Assembly: GCA_025667525.1 (NCBI GenBank)
Contig: CM046874.1
Span: 285,116,380-285,180,379 of the forward strand
Direction: 5' to 3'
From: Glebionis coronaria
Taxonomy: Eukaryota; Streptophyta; Magnoliopsida; Asterales; Asteraceae
DNA: 64,000 bases
Shown here: in pieces, positions 23,006 to 36,424 of the stretch
Layout: each line of letters starts with the position of its first letter
Numbering within the stretch: the stretch's first letter is position 1
Program-made: the position numbers and the translations under genes
The notes under the pieces: generated by a model
The model's input: only the letters and a program-made list of their open reading frames with translations
Databases searched by the model: none
What the model was told of the DNA's origin: nothing

Positions 23006-24660
23006 TGATGTAATGCAAAAGCTTTAAATTTATATAACTAGTTTCAACCGATTAATATTACTAACACACGGGAAAGTATACCATTTCGTTTGCAATATAG
23101 TAATGGTAAGACCAGATCGTTCCACAGGGTTGTTGTTACCAATCAAAATAAAATTTCTCTGAAGTGTCACGAGTTGTAAAAATTTAGTTGCAAACAAGGC
23201 TTTAAAGGAGTGTTTAGGCCGAGAATCATCAAAAGAATAACTAACAAGGATAGATAATAAGCACACAAACAAGATATGAAAACAAGTAGTGAGTGTTAGT
23301 CATACAAGCATCGTCTATTCAATATAACAAGAAATCCTTTCGACTTATAAATCTCATCATTTCAAATGCATAAAGTTTGGTTTGTGTTGGTTAAGATAGT
23401 TCATATGCTCGCTAAATTACATTCTTTCTATCCTTTGATAAAGCATTAAACAAGATTACACTTGGGTTGTTATATATTTCATTAGCCAATTTTTACAAAG
23501 GCCAATATCAAAGTTCACTTATGGCGTGGTGACATGAAACACAATCAATTATATAATCACTTTCAAACATATCATAATCAATATTCATTCAAACACATAA
23601 CAATTATCCAAGCGTAACAATAACGAGCATATGAGTATTTAACCGCACATATAACTAAGTACCAGACAAGAAGTGCGGCGCACAATGTTAATTATGCGGC
23701 ATACTTTCTGCACTGCAAGATTATAAATTTAATTCATAGATTCTATGTACACCTAAGCCAAAGACGACTACTCCATGATCAAAGTAATAACAAACATCAT
23801 ATTCATATTAATTCCAGAAAGGTTCACTTATGGCGTGGTGACATAAAACACAATCAATTATATAATCACTTTCAAACATATCATAATCTATAGTGAGTCA
23901 AACTCATAACAATGATCCAAGCATAACAATAACGAGCATAAGAGTATTTAACCGCACAAATAACTAAGTACCAGACAAGAAGTGCGACACATAATGTTAA
24001 TTGTGCGACATACTTTCTACACTGGAAGGTTATAAATTTAATTCATAGAGTCTATGTACACCTAAACCAAAGACGGCTACTCCATGATCAAAGTAATAAC
24101 AGACATCATATTCATATTAATTCCATAATTAATCATATCAAAAGAGATAATAGATAATACCAAAGTTATATGATCCAAGATGATGATTGCAAGTTTTCTC
24201 AAATGGAAACTATTATTAATAACCCAAACTAATGATTCCTATTGCACCGAACCTTTTAGATGTTGTCACTACACCTTAAATTTGTGGTGGATTGACCGGG
24301 GAAGATGGGAAAATGATTAGAGAAGTGTGTTGATATGTAATGAGAGATCCAAGGAGTCTTTTTATAGGCTTTATGGCTACCCAAAGTACGCTGCTCAAGT
24401 TCCAAAGTGCGTCGTACTTTGAGGGGTCATTATGTACGACACACAATTGAAACGGCGCGCAACACTTCGTCAGGAAGGAAAGTGCGCTCCACTTTATGAA
24501 AAGTGTGGCGTACTTCTGTATGTTTCCAGCCTTATTATAATTAGTTAATAAAGAACTGTCTATGATTTTTGAATCATTGGTTGGAGAATCTGCTCAGATA
24601 AATTGATAAACATAGGTGAAAGAGCAATCATTTGCTTAAGGACATAACTCTTGAATCAAC
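23006..24660 (-). repeat. 5' LTR of the older minus-strand gypsy element (right boundary uncertain)
   Basis: In minus sense it ends ...TTACATCA at 23006, next to the PBS. A TATA box (TATAAAAAG in minus sense, about 24358-24366) lies within it. An ATCA that could mark the LTR start occurs near 24654-24657, but no partner LTR is in the window to confirm it. It contains the 309-bp duplication and at least five paired GC-rich motifs (about 23670, 23980, 24379, 24428 and 24478), many with C-to-T type decay. Confidence 0.6.
23513..24125. repeat. Tandem duplication, two units of about 309 bp
   Basis: GTTCACTTATGGCGTGGTGA starts unit one at 23513 and unit two at 23822. Units match over nearly their full length with scattered substitutions. 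Each carries one paired GC-rich motif. It lies inside the older minus-strand LTR. Confidence 0.9.
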
Positions 24661-24752
24661 TAAGTAACTTGTGAAACACCTTTCGATGAAAATGGTTTAT
24701 TACATTTTACATACTTAAAAATGCTAAGATCATTATCATTATCCAGTTCACG

Positions 24753-25839
<1,087 letters not shown>

Positions 25840-26202
25840 TGTAAATCAATCACAGAATCAAGAACACAGCAGTATAAGTGAACCCAGTCAACCTCTCTTT
25901 GGATCACTTTTAGAGTTATATCAATGAAAGGCTAAGATAGCTACAATCTTTACAAACAACAATGAAAACAACTAAACTTTGATCAACAGAGATCAAGAAC
26001 TCTCGAAACAATATCTCACACTTTTTCTCACACACATAAACTGAAAAGAATGGATAAACAACTAAGAGATAAGTGAATATATAGCAGCTAACACGCGTCT
26101 TTTACTCGAGCCCAAATCTTCTAACCTTTGCTCACTTTAGCCCCTTCATCTTTGGTATATTTACACTTTAGCCCTTGAACTCTGGAAAGCTTATATCCAA
26201 CA
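25840..26202 (-). repeat. 3' LTR of a minus-strand Ty1/copia element (about 363 bp)
   Basis: In minus sense it runs TGTTGGATATAAGC... to ...GATTGATTTACA. It starts directly after a purine tract (GCTTATGGGGGAA in minus sense, 26203-26215) that follows the pol stop codon. A TATA-like CTATATATTC lies near 26078-26090 (minus). The 5' partner is not visible, so the left boundary rests on the CA end and typical copia LTR size. Confidence 0.75.
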
Positions 26203-26216
26203 TTCCCCCATAAGCT

Positions 26217-28071
26217 TTACACCTGAAACACATTAAACAAACCAAATTTTGCATAGAACTTTTTATGTTGTGTGATTAGTAACCCTTTGGTAAACACATC
26301 AGCTGTATTATCTTCAGATTTGACCTTAACAGGTTTAATAAACCCAGCTGATATTTTTTCTCTCTAAAAATAAATGTCAATCTCAAAATGTTTGCTTCTT
26401 TCATGAAGCACAGGATTATTAGATATCTGAATAGCTGAACTGTTATCATAATGCATATTTGTAGGCAAAACAACCTCCTTGTTCATATCAGTAAGAATTT
26501 TAGCAATCCACACAGCCTCACAACAAACACTACACCTAGCTCTATACTCAGCCTCAGTAGAAGATCTTGAAACCACATTTTTCTTTTTACTTTTCCATGA
26601 AACTAGATTAGTTCCCAAGTAAACACAAAATCCATTTAAAGACCTTCTAGTAACTTTGCACTTAGCCCAGTCAAAATCAACAAACACAGATAAATTCTGA
26701 CCATTACTCTTTCTGAATTTAATGCCTACCCCAGGTTCATTTTTCAAGTATCTTAGCACTCTAAAGGCTAATCTCAGATGAGATTTCATAGGTTTATGCA
26801 TAACTTGACTTAGACAATGAACAACATAAGACAAATCTGTTCTAGTCATAATAAGGTATATTAATTTGCCCACTAATGTTTGATACACAGAAACATCATT
26901 TAATGGTTCATCATCACCAAACTTAGCATTAAGCTTTTTATTTGAAGGATTAACGTCAATTGGTGTGCTACAAGGTTTACACCCCAACATTTCATACTCA
27001 GTTAACAATTCTCTACAATATTTTCTTTGAGTTAGGCAAATACCATTTTCTATATCAACCACTTCTATTCCCAGAAAATATTTCAGCTTTCCTAAATCCT
27101 TAATAAGGAATTTAGAACTCAAAAATTTCTTGAAATTATTAACTTCATCTAGATCATTTCCAGTAACAATAATATCATCTACATAGACTAAAAGAACAAG
27201 TATTTTCCCATTATGATGTTTAACAAACAAAGAAAAATCATTCTTGCTTTGAACAAACCAATGTTCAAGCAAAACTGAAACCAACTTTTCATTCCATTTT
27301 CTAGGTGCTTGTTTTAGTCCATATAAAGATTTAACAAGTTTGCACACTTTGTTACTATTTTCATCACTATATCCTTCTGACATCTTCATATATACATCCT
27401 CTTCAAGATCACCATATAGGAAAGCATTATTAACATCCAGTTGAAATATAGACCAGTTATTACAAACAGTAATACTTAGCACACTTCTGACAGTAACAAT
27501 TTTAACCACAGGTGAAAAAGTCTCTTCATAATCTATACATTTCATTTGGTTAAAACCTTTAGCAACAAGTCTAGCTTTAAATCTTTCAACTTTACCATCA
27601 GATTTATATTTAATCTTCCAAACCCACTTACAGTCTATAGCTTTTCCACCCTCAGGTAAATCTACTATAGCCCAAGTATTGTTTCTATATAATGCTTCCA
27701 TTTCAAGATTCATAGCTTCAACCCATCTACTATCAAGAATAGCTTCAGTATATGTAGTAGGTTCATGAATTTTGTTAAGACTAGTAGAAAAAACAAAGTT
27801 ATCATAACTCAAATTAGTATAACCAACAACCTTATTAATACTATACTTAACATCTTTGTTTAGAACAAAATCTTTATATTTATTAGGGAAATTAATCTTC
27901 ATACTTGTCCTCCTAACAGTTTGTTCAACTGCTGGTTCTGGTGACCAACAAAAAATGTTACCAAAAGACTCAAGTCCTTCACCCTTAGAATCATATGATT
28001 CATCATCTAAAGTACTCTGTGTACCCTCAGAACAACTAGGCTCCGTTCCACACTCACTTCCTTTATCGACC
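26217..28071 (-). pseudogene. Copia pol C-terminal part: reverse transcriptase and RNase H (minus strand)
   Basis: Reverse transcriptase copies element RNA to DNA and RNase H removes the template. The frame is open from the cut edge at 28071 down to 26364, stops once (TAG 26364-26366, at a position where the family has Leu or Ile), and continues to the natural stop at 26217-26219. Visible motifs in order: [35 protein letters not shown], the catalytic YVDD in LLVYVDDIIVTGND, KFLIKDLGKLKYFLGIE, then RNase H with SRSSTEAEYRA and the end motif TADVFTKG. This matches Ty1/copia RVT_2 plus RNase HI at normal length. Gag, protease and integrase would lie upstream but are cut off by the plus-strand copia LTR at 28072. 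One stop in about 615 codons points to modest age. Confidence 0.93.
28067..28071. repeat. Probable left target site duplication (CGACC) of the plus copia element
   Basis: These are the five bases before the LTR start at 28072. The matching copy would lie beyond the right edge, so this is unverified. Confidence 0.35.
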
Positions 28072-28381
28072 TGTTGGAAATACGTTTTTAACGTATATGA
28101 GAAGTATCGGTCACTACAACAATATTGTAATACGTTTAGTAGCTCGTAGTTAAAGGTTATGTTACATTAATGTTTAATCCGGCCCATGGGCGTGTCATGG
28201 GTTGGAGGCCCAAGTCCATTAAGGACTTGGGTATATAAACCCCTTTCCACCATGGAAAGGGGTGTTGGTTGTTTTACTTATTTCATACATTTATAAAAGT
28301 TTCTTTGTTTCTCTCTCTATTCTCTCTCTCTAGATTAACAACAACCCTCTTGATAAGTTATTAGATTATCACGATTCTACA
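28072..28381 (+). repeat. 5' LTR of the plus-strand copia element (310 bp)
   Basis: It begins TGTTGGAAATACG and ends GATTCTACA just before the PBS. It contains a TATA box at 28232-28239 (TATATAAA), a CCCTTTCCACC/GGAAAGGGG inverted repeat just after it, and a CT-rich tract at 28308-28331. Its insertion cuts the minus-strand copia pol. Confidence 0.85.
28232..28239 (+). promoter_or_regulatory. TATA box of the copia LTR
   Basis: TATATAAA lies 160 bp into the LTR in the context TTGGGTATATAAACCCC. Confidence 0.7.
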
Positions 28382-28383
28382 AT

Positions 28384-28396
28384 TGTTATCAAGAGC
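28384..28396 (+). other. Primer binding site of the copia element (initiator Met type)
   Basis: TGTTATCAAGAGC follows the LTR by two bases. It resembles the copia PBS TGGTATCA(A)GAGC, complementary to initiator tRNA-Met, with one change. Confidence 0.7.
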
Positions 28397-28639
28397 CATG
28401 GGATGATATAAGGTTTTTTTGTTGTGTTAGTTTTTAGTTTTCATACTCTTTTAATCAAGTTATATCCGTGTTTTCAAATATTTTGTGTTTTTCACCACAA
28501 AATCTTTGCTACAAATTGCCTACATAGTTGTGGTAGGAATTTATGTTATTCATATTGGTGATTTTTCATAAAAAGTTGTAATTTTTAGCTTGATTTTTGG
28601 GTAAAACTTAAAAGCTCAAAAAATTTTCTTATACGGAAT

Positions 28640-29195
28640 ATAAGGGTTTTTACTTGTCGGAATACAAGGGTTTACAGTATTCAGGATAAGAGGTTTTGGC
28701 AGATTATTCCAGATAAGAGGTGTGTAAGTATTCCGGATAAGAGGTTAGCAAGTTATTTCGGATAAGAGGTTTGGCAGCATATTCCGGATAAGAGGTGTGT
28801 AAGTATTCCGGATAAGAAGTTTGACAAACATTCCGGATAAGCTTAAGTAGTTGAATTTCGGATAAGAGTACCAAGATTATTCCGGAGAAGTCTGCAATAG
28901 TTATATTCCGGATAAGAGTACCAAGATTATTCTGGATAAGCTGAATTAGTCGTATTCCGGATAAGAGCTAAAGATTTTTTCCGGATAAGCTGCAATAGTT
29001 ATATTCCGGATAAGAGTACCAAGATTATTCCGGATAACTGAATTAGTCGTATTTCGGATAAGAGGTCTGTAATTATTCCGGATAAGCTGAAGTAGTTATT
29101 CCGGATAAGAGGTCTGTAATTATTCCGGATAAGAAGTTTTTAAAGGATTATTCCGGATAAGAAGGTCAGAAAGCATTTTTTTCAGGATAAGCTTT
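28640..29195 (+). repeat. Array of about 20 TTCCGGATAAG-type repeats in the copia leader
   Basis: An 11-12 bp core (ATTCCGGATAAG) recurs at irregular 15-35 bp spacing, always in plus orientation, with spacers such as AGGT and CTGAA. Copies differ mostly by C/T changes in the CCGG. The array fills the leader up to about 90 bp before the gag start at 29286. It matches arrays at 61388-61995 and in Athila-2 LTRs. Confidence 0.95.
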
Positions 29196-29285
29196 AGATT
29201 TCTACATCAACTCACAACAAATTTCATAACCTTATTTCATTGCTCGATCAAAAAGATAATCTTTTTTCAATCAAGTGTTCTAACA

Positions 29286-31102
29286 ATGAATCCTCATTCA
29301 TTCATTCCTACAATGACTTCACTTACCGATATCTCAACCATCTCGGGTACCGACACTCGCCCACCTTTGCTCATCAAAGATTTATTTGAAGCATGGCAAG
29401 GTCGCATGAAAATGTACATCATGGGCAAACCCAATGGTCGACTTATGCTTCAATCAATTGAAAAAGGTCCATTAGATTGGGGAGAGGTTACCATCAACAA
29501 TGTGACAAGGGCAAGGGAGTATGATGAGTTAACCGATGCTAACAAAATCATTGCAGATGCAGATGAAAGGCTGTTCAGACAATTCTTCAAGCCCTTCCAC
29601 CAGATATCTTTAGAATGGTAAGTGAACATAAAGTGGCAAAGGATCTTTGGGATCGATTAGCTGTTTTGTTACAAGGGACATCTCTAACTAAGCAAGAACG
29701 AGAGTGTCAATTGTATGACTTGTTTGATAGGTTTACATACATTCTAGGGGAGACTCTTCACGATTACTACTGGCGTTTCACCACTTTGATGAATGACATG
29801 AACGTGTATAATCTAAGGATTGAACAGTTTCAACTAAACACAAAGTTCTTGAACACATTACCCCAAGAATGGAGTCAATATGTCACCGATGATAAGATGA
29901 TTCGCGATTTGCACAAGTCTAATTTAGATCAACTCTATGCTTTCTTACAACAACACGAGAAGCATGTGATCCAAAAACGACTATCTTAGGGATCTTATCA
30001 AGAACCATTGGCATTAATGGCAAACCATCCTACACTGTCATACCACAACTCTCAGCTTGCTTTGGGACACCAATCTTCATATCAACCATTGTATCAAACA
30101 CCAAGCTTCCCACAGTACTCGATCTTGCCACAACCACCTACATCTTATCACCAACAATACAAGCAACCAACAACATCATCACAAGGAGATTCACATCCGT
30201 TACCTTATGCTTCACACCAGTATTCACCTTATCAACCTCCAACAAACCGTGCTTTTACCTATCAACAACTTGAGGATCCTCAACCCCATTACTCACAACA
30301 AGTTAGTGCTCCATCAAATCCGCTTATAGATCAATCAGAACCAGCGTTCTATTGTGATGATGAGATTCTTGTCCCTGAGTTTAGACAAGGGGATAGTCCT
30401 ACTGATATACTTGCTCAAATGTCTGCTTATCTCACGCAAACATTGAACAAACGAGGTTACAGAAGGCCAACTCCAACAAACAATTAGTTAAGGAACTCTT
30501 CTAACTCTCGACAACAAGCTACAATTCAAGATGGCAGAGTCATGGTGCAACCACTTCAGGGGAGACCCAATTCATCTACTGTTGGTGCACGTTCATCTAA
30601 CACTGCTGCTACAAGAGGTAATAGCACTAGTAAGGTGATTATATGCTACAACTGCAAAGGGGAAGGGCACATGGCCCGAGAGTGTAAGCAGCCCAGGAGG
30701 AAAAGAGACAGCACATGGTTTCAGGAGAAAATCTACTTGGTGAATGCTCAAGCCCAAGGACGTGAGCTCGATGAAGAAGAGTTGGCATTTCTCGCAGATC
30801 CGGGAGTCGCGGACACTGACGGTCTCACAGTAGCCATTACAAACAATGCCGCATATCAATGTGATGATTTAGATGCATACGACTCTGACTGTGATGATCT
30901 CAATACCGCCAAAGCAGCTCTCATGGAAAATCTTTCACTTTATGGAGCTGACACAATTTCTGAGGTACCAAATACTGCTACATATACTAGTATTGTACCT
31001 TATCAAGTTGAGCAAGTGTCTGAGTATTTGGAAAGGCCTCCGGTGGTTAGTAAATCAATCGAGGAGACAAACAATGATAGCAATGTCAATGAATGTCCCT
31101 AG
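29286..31102 (+). pseudogene. Copia gag (UBN2-type) with zinc knuckle, disrupted
   Basis: Gag would assemble the particle and bind element RNA. It starts at 29286; the first 100 codons are open with the gag N-terminal pattern (LFEAWQGRMKMYIMGK, then YDELTDANK). A frameshift at about 29580-29590 moves the frame, after which VSEHKVAKDLWDRL, LYDLFDRF and LNTLPQEW continue. In-frame stops are at 29987-29989, 30485-30487 and 31100-31102. A Gln/Pro/Tyr-rich segment (30008-30400) precedes a canonical CCHC knuckle at 30644-30685 ([14 protein letters not shown]), followed by an acidic segment with [12 protein letters not shown]. The upstream leader holds the TTCCGGATAAG array. Family match is strong; the copy cannot make a full protein. 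Confidence 0.9.
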
Positions 31103-31105
31103 ACT

Positions 31106-33497
31106 TTGAGTGAACCACAACCGGGAGCTATTACGACTACCAATTCGTCTGCTCAACCTGATTTGGTTATGGTCTCAACATCTTTGCTTAGCCAAATGAA
31201 TAATGCGGTCCTTGAAATCCTCAGTGTTAATCAGACTTTATCTGCCGAGCTTGCTTTGCATAAGGAAAAGGTTAAAACATTGGAATTGACTCTTGTGTCC
31301 ACTACCTTAACCAATCTTGATTTGATAGGTTTAGGCAAGTCCAAATGGATAATCTACTAGAAATTGAGAGTGTAAGAGCAAATCTTTCGAAAGAACTTAA
31401 AGAAAAAGAGTCAGTCGTTAATAATATTCAAAAACTACAAATGGATTTCGAAATACTCGAGTCTAAAAGAGTTGAAACGGAAATTAAGGCGTCTGACAGA
31501 GTTAAAAAGACTGAAATTTTGCTTTTAAAATTATACTCTGCTTTGCATTTAGTACACTTGTTTCATTCTTCATTTCAAGAGTTCAATCTATCGCGTCTAA
31601 TAGACCTACCACCTAACCCGGGGTATGCAAAGCAAGCATTTCACCACAACCCATGACTTTATGATGAAAATAAGTTAGGATTGATATTAGTTCCGATTGT
31701 GTTTGTAAATGAATCTGAGAGCATGACACTATATGAAGGGAATCGGTTAAAATTACTTACTACATATCCTGAATATGACTATGCTCAAATGAATGCAAAA
31801 AATGCTAAGATAGATCTTAGAACTCGATTTAATATGCAAAATAAAACTATCCAAACATCCACTTTCATGCCTACTAGATAATGCCTTAGTATAATTCCTA
31901 CACTCGTTAACTCGGACGAACCGAAGGAAATTCCTAAGAATCTTCCACCGGTAAGTACGATAAAGCTCAGCTTGGAAGAGATTGAGCGATACCTTACCGA
32001 GTTTGACAAGGTCATCCTGGAATGTACGACTTCAACGGCTCTAACCGCTGGAGAATGGGCTTTCGAACACATGAAAACGGTGTTTGAGAAAGAAATCGTT
32101 CCGTTTGTGAACCATATTAAAAATGGAGTCTATAATCTATCGGGAAATCTAAATTTTGAAATTGGTGAAGTTCAAAAAGTTTTCTATGAAATGGATGATG
32201 CTTATGAACAACATTTAATTGAAAAAGAAAAGATTTTATCTGAATATGATCGATTCTTGGAACATATAGTGTCTCTCGAAGTGATGCAAGTTGTTACTCT
32301 TAAATATGCTCATGAGATTTCATCTACTATGAATAAATGTGATGAGGTGCATGATATGTCTGTGAATATTGTTGAGCCTGTGATTAATGTAGATAATCAT
32401 TCTTGTCATGAATCCAACGCTGAATTTTTAAAGTTTCAAGATTCTTATAACACACTTTCAAAACGTTTTAATGAGCTTCAACAACATTGTATATCTCTTG
32501 AAATTGAAAATCAATCTAAAACTGAAACTCTTTCAAAAACAATTGGTTGTGAAAACTCCGTTGAGACAAGTGACAAGATGATTCAGGTGGCTCAGGTATT
32601 AGAGGAAGAAATCATGAGACTTAAGAGAGAATCAGTAGTAGAGAAATTGGAACTAGAGGCTGCAGAGATTAAAAATCATGCCCTAGAAGATAGAATAACT
32701 TCTATGCTAGGGGAGTTTGATAAAGTAAAGCAGGGTTTTTTTCACAAATTTATGGTTCATTAGAAGATCGCTTCGCTTTTAATGCGGCAGAGCAAAAGTC
32801 ACTCGTTGACCAATTGAACCGTAAGTACGAGGAAATCTCTGACTTAAATATTCAACTCATAGACAAAAACATGGTTTTGGCTGAATTAAAGGAGACACTT
32901 AAACTTAAAGGAAAAGAAGTTGTTGATAATCCAGCCACCATCTCTGCCCCGACCTATAGTGCTCCAAAAACCAACAAGGTGGTGATCATTAACAACCCGT
33001 ACAATAAGAACAACTCACTATCATATAAGTGGTATATGGAAGATGCAGTTAAGCACGCAGAGCTTGCTAGGGATGTGGTAGATGATTACTATGAAACTGA
33101 TCCTATGAATAGTCACTATTACTCTACTCATGCTTACATTGAGAGGGTACAACAATGCGTAGAGCACTTGAAGTACATAGGACAACCAAGTTCAGCACCA
33201 CTTAAACAACAAACCACCACCATTTCTATGACTCCATTCAATAAGAATCCAGGATCTAAGACTATATTAAACACACCCATCAAGGCTAAATCAAAATCTG
33301 TAACTAATGTTCCCTTGGCTTCTACAGGAGAAATTGTTTCTACTAAGGCTAAAGGATCTCAAGACAAGAAGAATAGGATCAAGCCTTCCACTAGTAGGAC
33401 TGCGAAGAAGAAAGTAGAAGTTCACCCTAGGAATGTTATTTCAAATTTGAATAAAAAGAATCATGTAACTAAGACTAAAGGCCCTGCGCTTGTGTAG
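31106..33497 (+). pseudogene. Copia coiled-coil linker between gag knuckle and protease, disrupted
   Basis: About 800 codons of heptad-like, Glu/Lys/Leu-rich sequence lie between the zinc knuckle and the protease, far longer than in simple copia elements. Frames change near 31340 (frame 2 to 1) and near 32740 at a T run (frame 1 to 3). In-frame stops lie at 31654-31656, 31879-31881 and 33495-33497. Visible pieces: heptad helices at 31160-31600 and 31970-32760, then a basic Ser/Thr/Lys-rich part to 33497. Similar long linkers occur in Asteraceae copia polyproteins as I recall them. Function is unknown; oligomerisation is a guess. This copy is non-functional. Confidence 0.75.
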
Positions 33498-35568
33498 TAG
33501 CCTAAGAAAAATGTGAATTCTAATTTGAGATGTTGGAATTGTAATGAATGCATGTTTTCTAAGCATCATGATTTATGCCTTGTTGATCACGTGAATGAAA
33601 TGTATGCAATTAGAAACATTCTTGAATGGATTCCAACGGGGAAGAAATTCACCCAAGTTGGTTGGCAATGGAAACCCACTGGTAGGACCTTCACTGCTAA
33701 TGGAACTACGTGCCCTTTAACTAGTATCACATCCACGGAAGTTAGGTCTCAGCATCCTTTAAATAGGAACACTAGCAGTAAGAAATGGAAAAAACACCCT
33801 TTAACTAGGTCTGCCCCCACTATTATGCCTACCAGTGAAGAAGTACCTCAGGATCTTAGACAACTAGAATCTAAGCCGGCATTTAGGAAGCAAGTTTGGA
33901 AGCCTAAGAATTCTTCGATTAGCAAATCTGAGATAATTATATCTGTACCTGCTAACACAGAGGAACTACTAGATACCGATAAATCGTCCTTGTCTAGTGA
34001 TATTTTCAGGTGGTCCAAATCATCCTCTGGTACTTGGACTCTGGATGCTCAAAGCATATGACCGGAGATCGCTCGATGCTCAGAAATTTCGTCAACAAGT
34101 TTCTAGGAACGGTTAAATTCGGCAACGACCATATTGCAAAGATCATGGGTTACGTGAATATCATATTGGGAATGTTACGATTTAAAGGGTATATTATGTG
34201 GAGGGACTTGGTCATAATTTATTTTCAGTGGGACAATTTTGCGATTCAAACCTTGAAGTGGCTTTTCGACTACATACTTGCTTTATTCGCGATCTTGCAG
34301 GAAATGATTTGTTAAAGGGTTCTCGAGGGGATAATCTCTACACACTGTCCATTCAAAACATGATGGCCGCCTCTCTTGTATGCCTTCTTTCCAAAGCATC
34401 TAAGACCAAGTCATGGTTGTGGCATCGTCGGTTATCTCATCTTAACTTTGATGCTATAAACCATTTGGCTAAAAATGAAGTTGTTCATGGTCTTCCAAAA
34501 ATTAAGTTCGACAAGGATCATTTATGTTCCACGTGTTCTTTGGGAAAAAGCACCAAGAAATCATTCAAACCTAAAGCTGAAGACACCAACCAAGAACCAC
34601 TGTATCTTTTGCACATGGATCTTTGCGGGCCAATGCGTACGGCTAGTGTGAGTGGTAGAAAATTCATCCTCGTCATGGTGGATGATTTCTCAAGGTTTAC
34701 ATGGGTAAAATTTTTAGCATCCAAGGATCAAGCACCAAAGTATATTATTACTTTCTTAAAGATGATCCAAGTACGTCTTAATGCTACTGTTCGCCGCATT
34801 CGCACTATAATGGAACTGAGTTCGTTAATCAAACTCTACGAGACTATTATGAAGAGGTCGGTATTTCACATGAAACTTCTGTTGCTCGCACTCCACAACA
34901 AAACGGTGTCGTGGAAAGACGTAACCGTACACTAATGGAAGTTGCTAGAACTATGTTGATTTATGCGAATGCTCCTTTATTCTTATGGGCTGAAGTAGTG
35001 GCAACCGCATGTTATACCCAAAACCGCTCCATCATTCGTAAAGGCCATGGTAAAACTTCATATGAGCTACTTCATGGACAAAAACCCGATATTTCATTTC
35101 TTCATGTATTTGGTGCACTATGTTATCCAAATACTAATAGTGAGAATTTTGGCAAACTTCAACCGAAGGCTGATATTGGAATTTTCATTGGTTACTCACT
35201 TGCAAAGAAAGCTTACCGAATTTATAACCTTCGTCTTGGCAAGATAGTAGAAACTTTGGACGCCGATTTTGATGAGCTGACAGCAATGGCTTCTGAGCAA
35301 CACAGCTCTGAACCCGCATTACATGAGATGGGGACCGGTATAATTAGTTCCAGATTAACTCCCAACAATCCTACTTCTTCATCATTTATACCACCTACAA
35401 GGCCCGAGTGGGATGAGTTATTTCAACCTATGTTTGATGAATTCTTTGATCCACCTAGTGATGATTCTCCAGCACCTGTAGCAGTAGCTCCAATTCCTGA
35501 AGTTATTGTTCAAGATAATGGAAATCAGTCAGAGGTATCTACTGTCAGTCTTGAAAAAGATGTCCCAT
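33498..35568 (+). pseudogene. Copia protease, pre-integrase and integrase, disrupted
   Basis: A Cys-rich start (CWNCNECMF) is followed by the PTGRTF and CPLTSI motifs typical of this copia family. After a frameshift near 34010-34050 comes the protease catalytic motif DSGC (Asp codon 34037-34039) with SKHMTGD. Another shift near 34200 opens the pre-integrase segment with WHRRLSHLNF and an HHCC-type CSTCSLGKS, then integrase with first Asp in LLHMDLCGPM. A shift near 34770-34910 damages the region around the second Asp; ERRNRTLMEVARTM and the C-terminal domain (DADFDE) continue to 35568. The reading frame is then cut by the Athila-2 insertion inside the CCCAT target. Integrase would have joined cDNA into the genome. 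Confidence 0.88.
35564..35568. repeat. Target site duplication (left), CCCAT
   Basis: CCCAT precedes the Athila-2 5' LTR and is repeated exactly at 46910-46914. Confidence 0.95.
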
Positions 35569-36013
35569 TGATAGGTGAGAAAACACCCATCCTTTTACCA
35601 CTTATTTCTTGCTAAAACAAGACCAAAACACGTATTTAATATCATTTGTTTGGAATTATGTGTGGTTTTTGTGTTTATTGTGTTTTCAGAGCCAACCGGA
35701 TGGATATTGGAGAAAACATGGGATTGCACGGGTTTTATCGAAGAAAAAGACTCAAGACGAAGTCTATTGTCCAAGAGATGCAAAAGATTTGAAGTCAATG
35801 GGCCTATTTGAAGATTTATCGAAGAAAAGGACCAAAGATAGAAGATTTACATATGTCGAAAGAACTCAAGTCTATTAAACGAAGAAATTAAAAGATGAGT
35901 TGAATTTATTCGTCGACAAATCCCGAATCAGAATCGATAACGTCAACTTTTCTGAGAAGACGAGAAGACAAGAAGAAAGGGAGAAAACCCACTCACCAAC
36001 CAACCACTAGGCC

Positions 36014-36021
36014 TATAAATA
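36014..36021 (+). promoter_or_regulatory. TATA box of the Athila-2 5' LTR
   Basis: TATAAATA lies 445 bp into the LTR and is preserved at 45842-45849 in the 3' LTR, about 35 bp upstream of a CT-rich stretch. Confidence 0.7.
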
Positions 36022-36424
36022 GGATTCACCTTCACACTTTTTGAGCTAGTATTCTTTCCAGTCTTTTCTTTTTCTTTCGTAGGAAGCCTACACCATTAAG
36101 GTGTTGGTGATTTTTCTTTCTTGTTGAATCTTTAATCTTGTAAGTTTTTACTCTTGCCTTTTGTTTACTCTACCTTAATCAATCAATATCATCTTCCATT
36201 TTAATCTTGTTCATCTTTCTTTTTGATTCAAAGTCTTAAGTTCTTGTTGGTTGATTTTAATCTTTAAAAGTAAGTGGGTTTTGTGTTTTTAGTGTTTTGG
36301 TTTGATGATTATGATTAATAAAGGATTAGTGTTTAAATTGGTTTAAGTTTTGGTCAAAAACTTGGTTGATTTTTGGTAAAATCGTATTGCCCTGTTTTTC
36401 TGTCTTACTGTTCTTCAAACCCAG

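Noticed and set aside
28640..29195. Direct-repeat array resembling a CRISPR array
   Set aside because: Repeats are 11-12 bp, irregularly spaced and degenerate, in a plant retrotransposon leader; no spacers of constant length and no cas genes.
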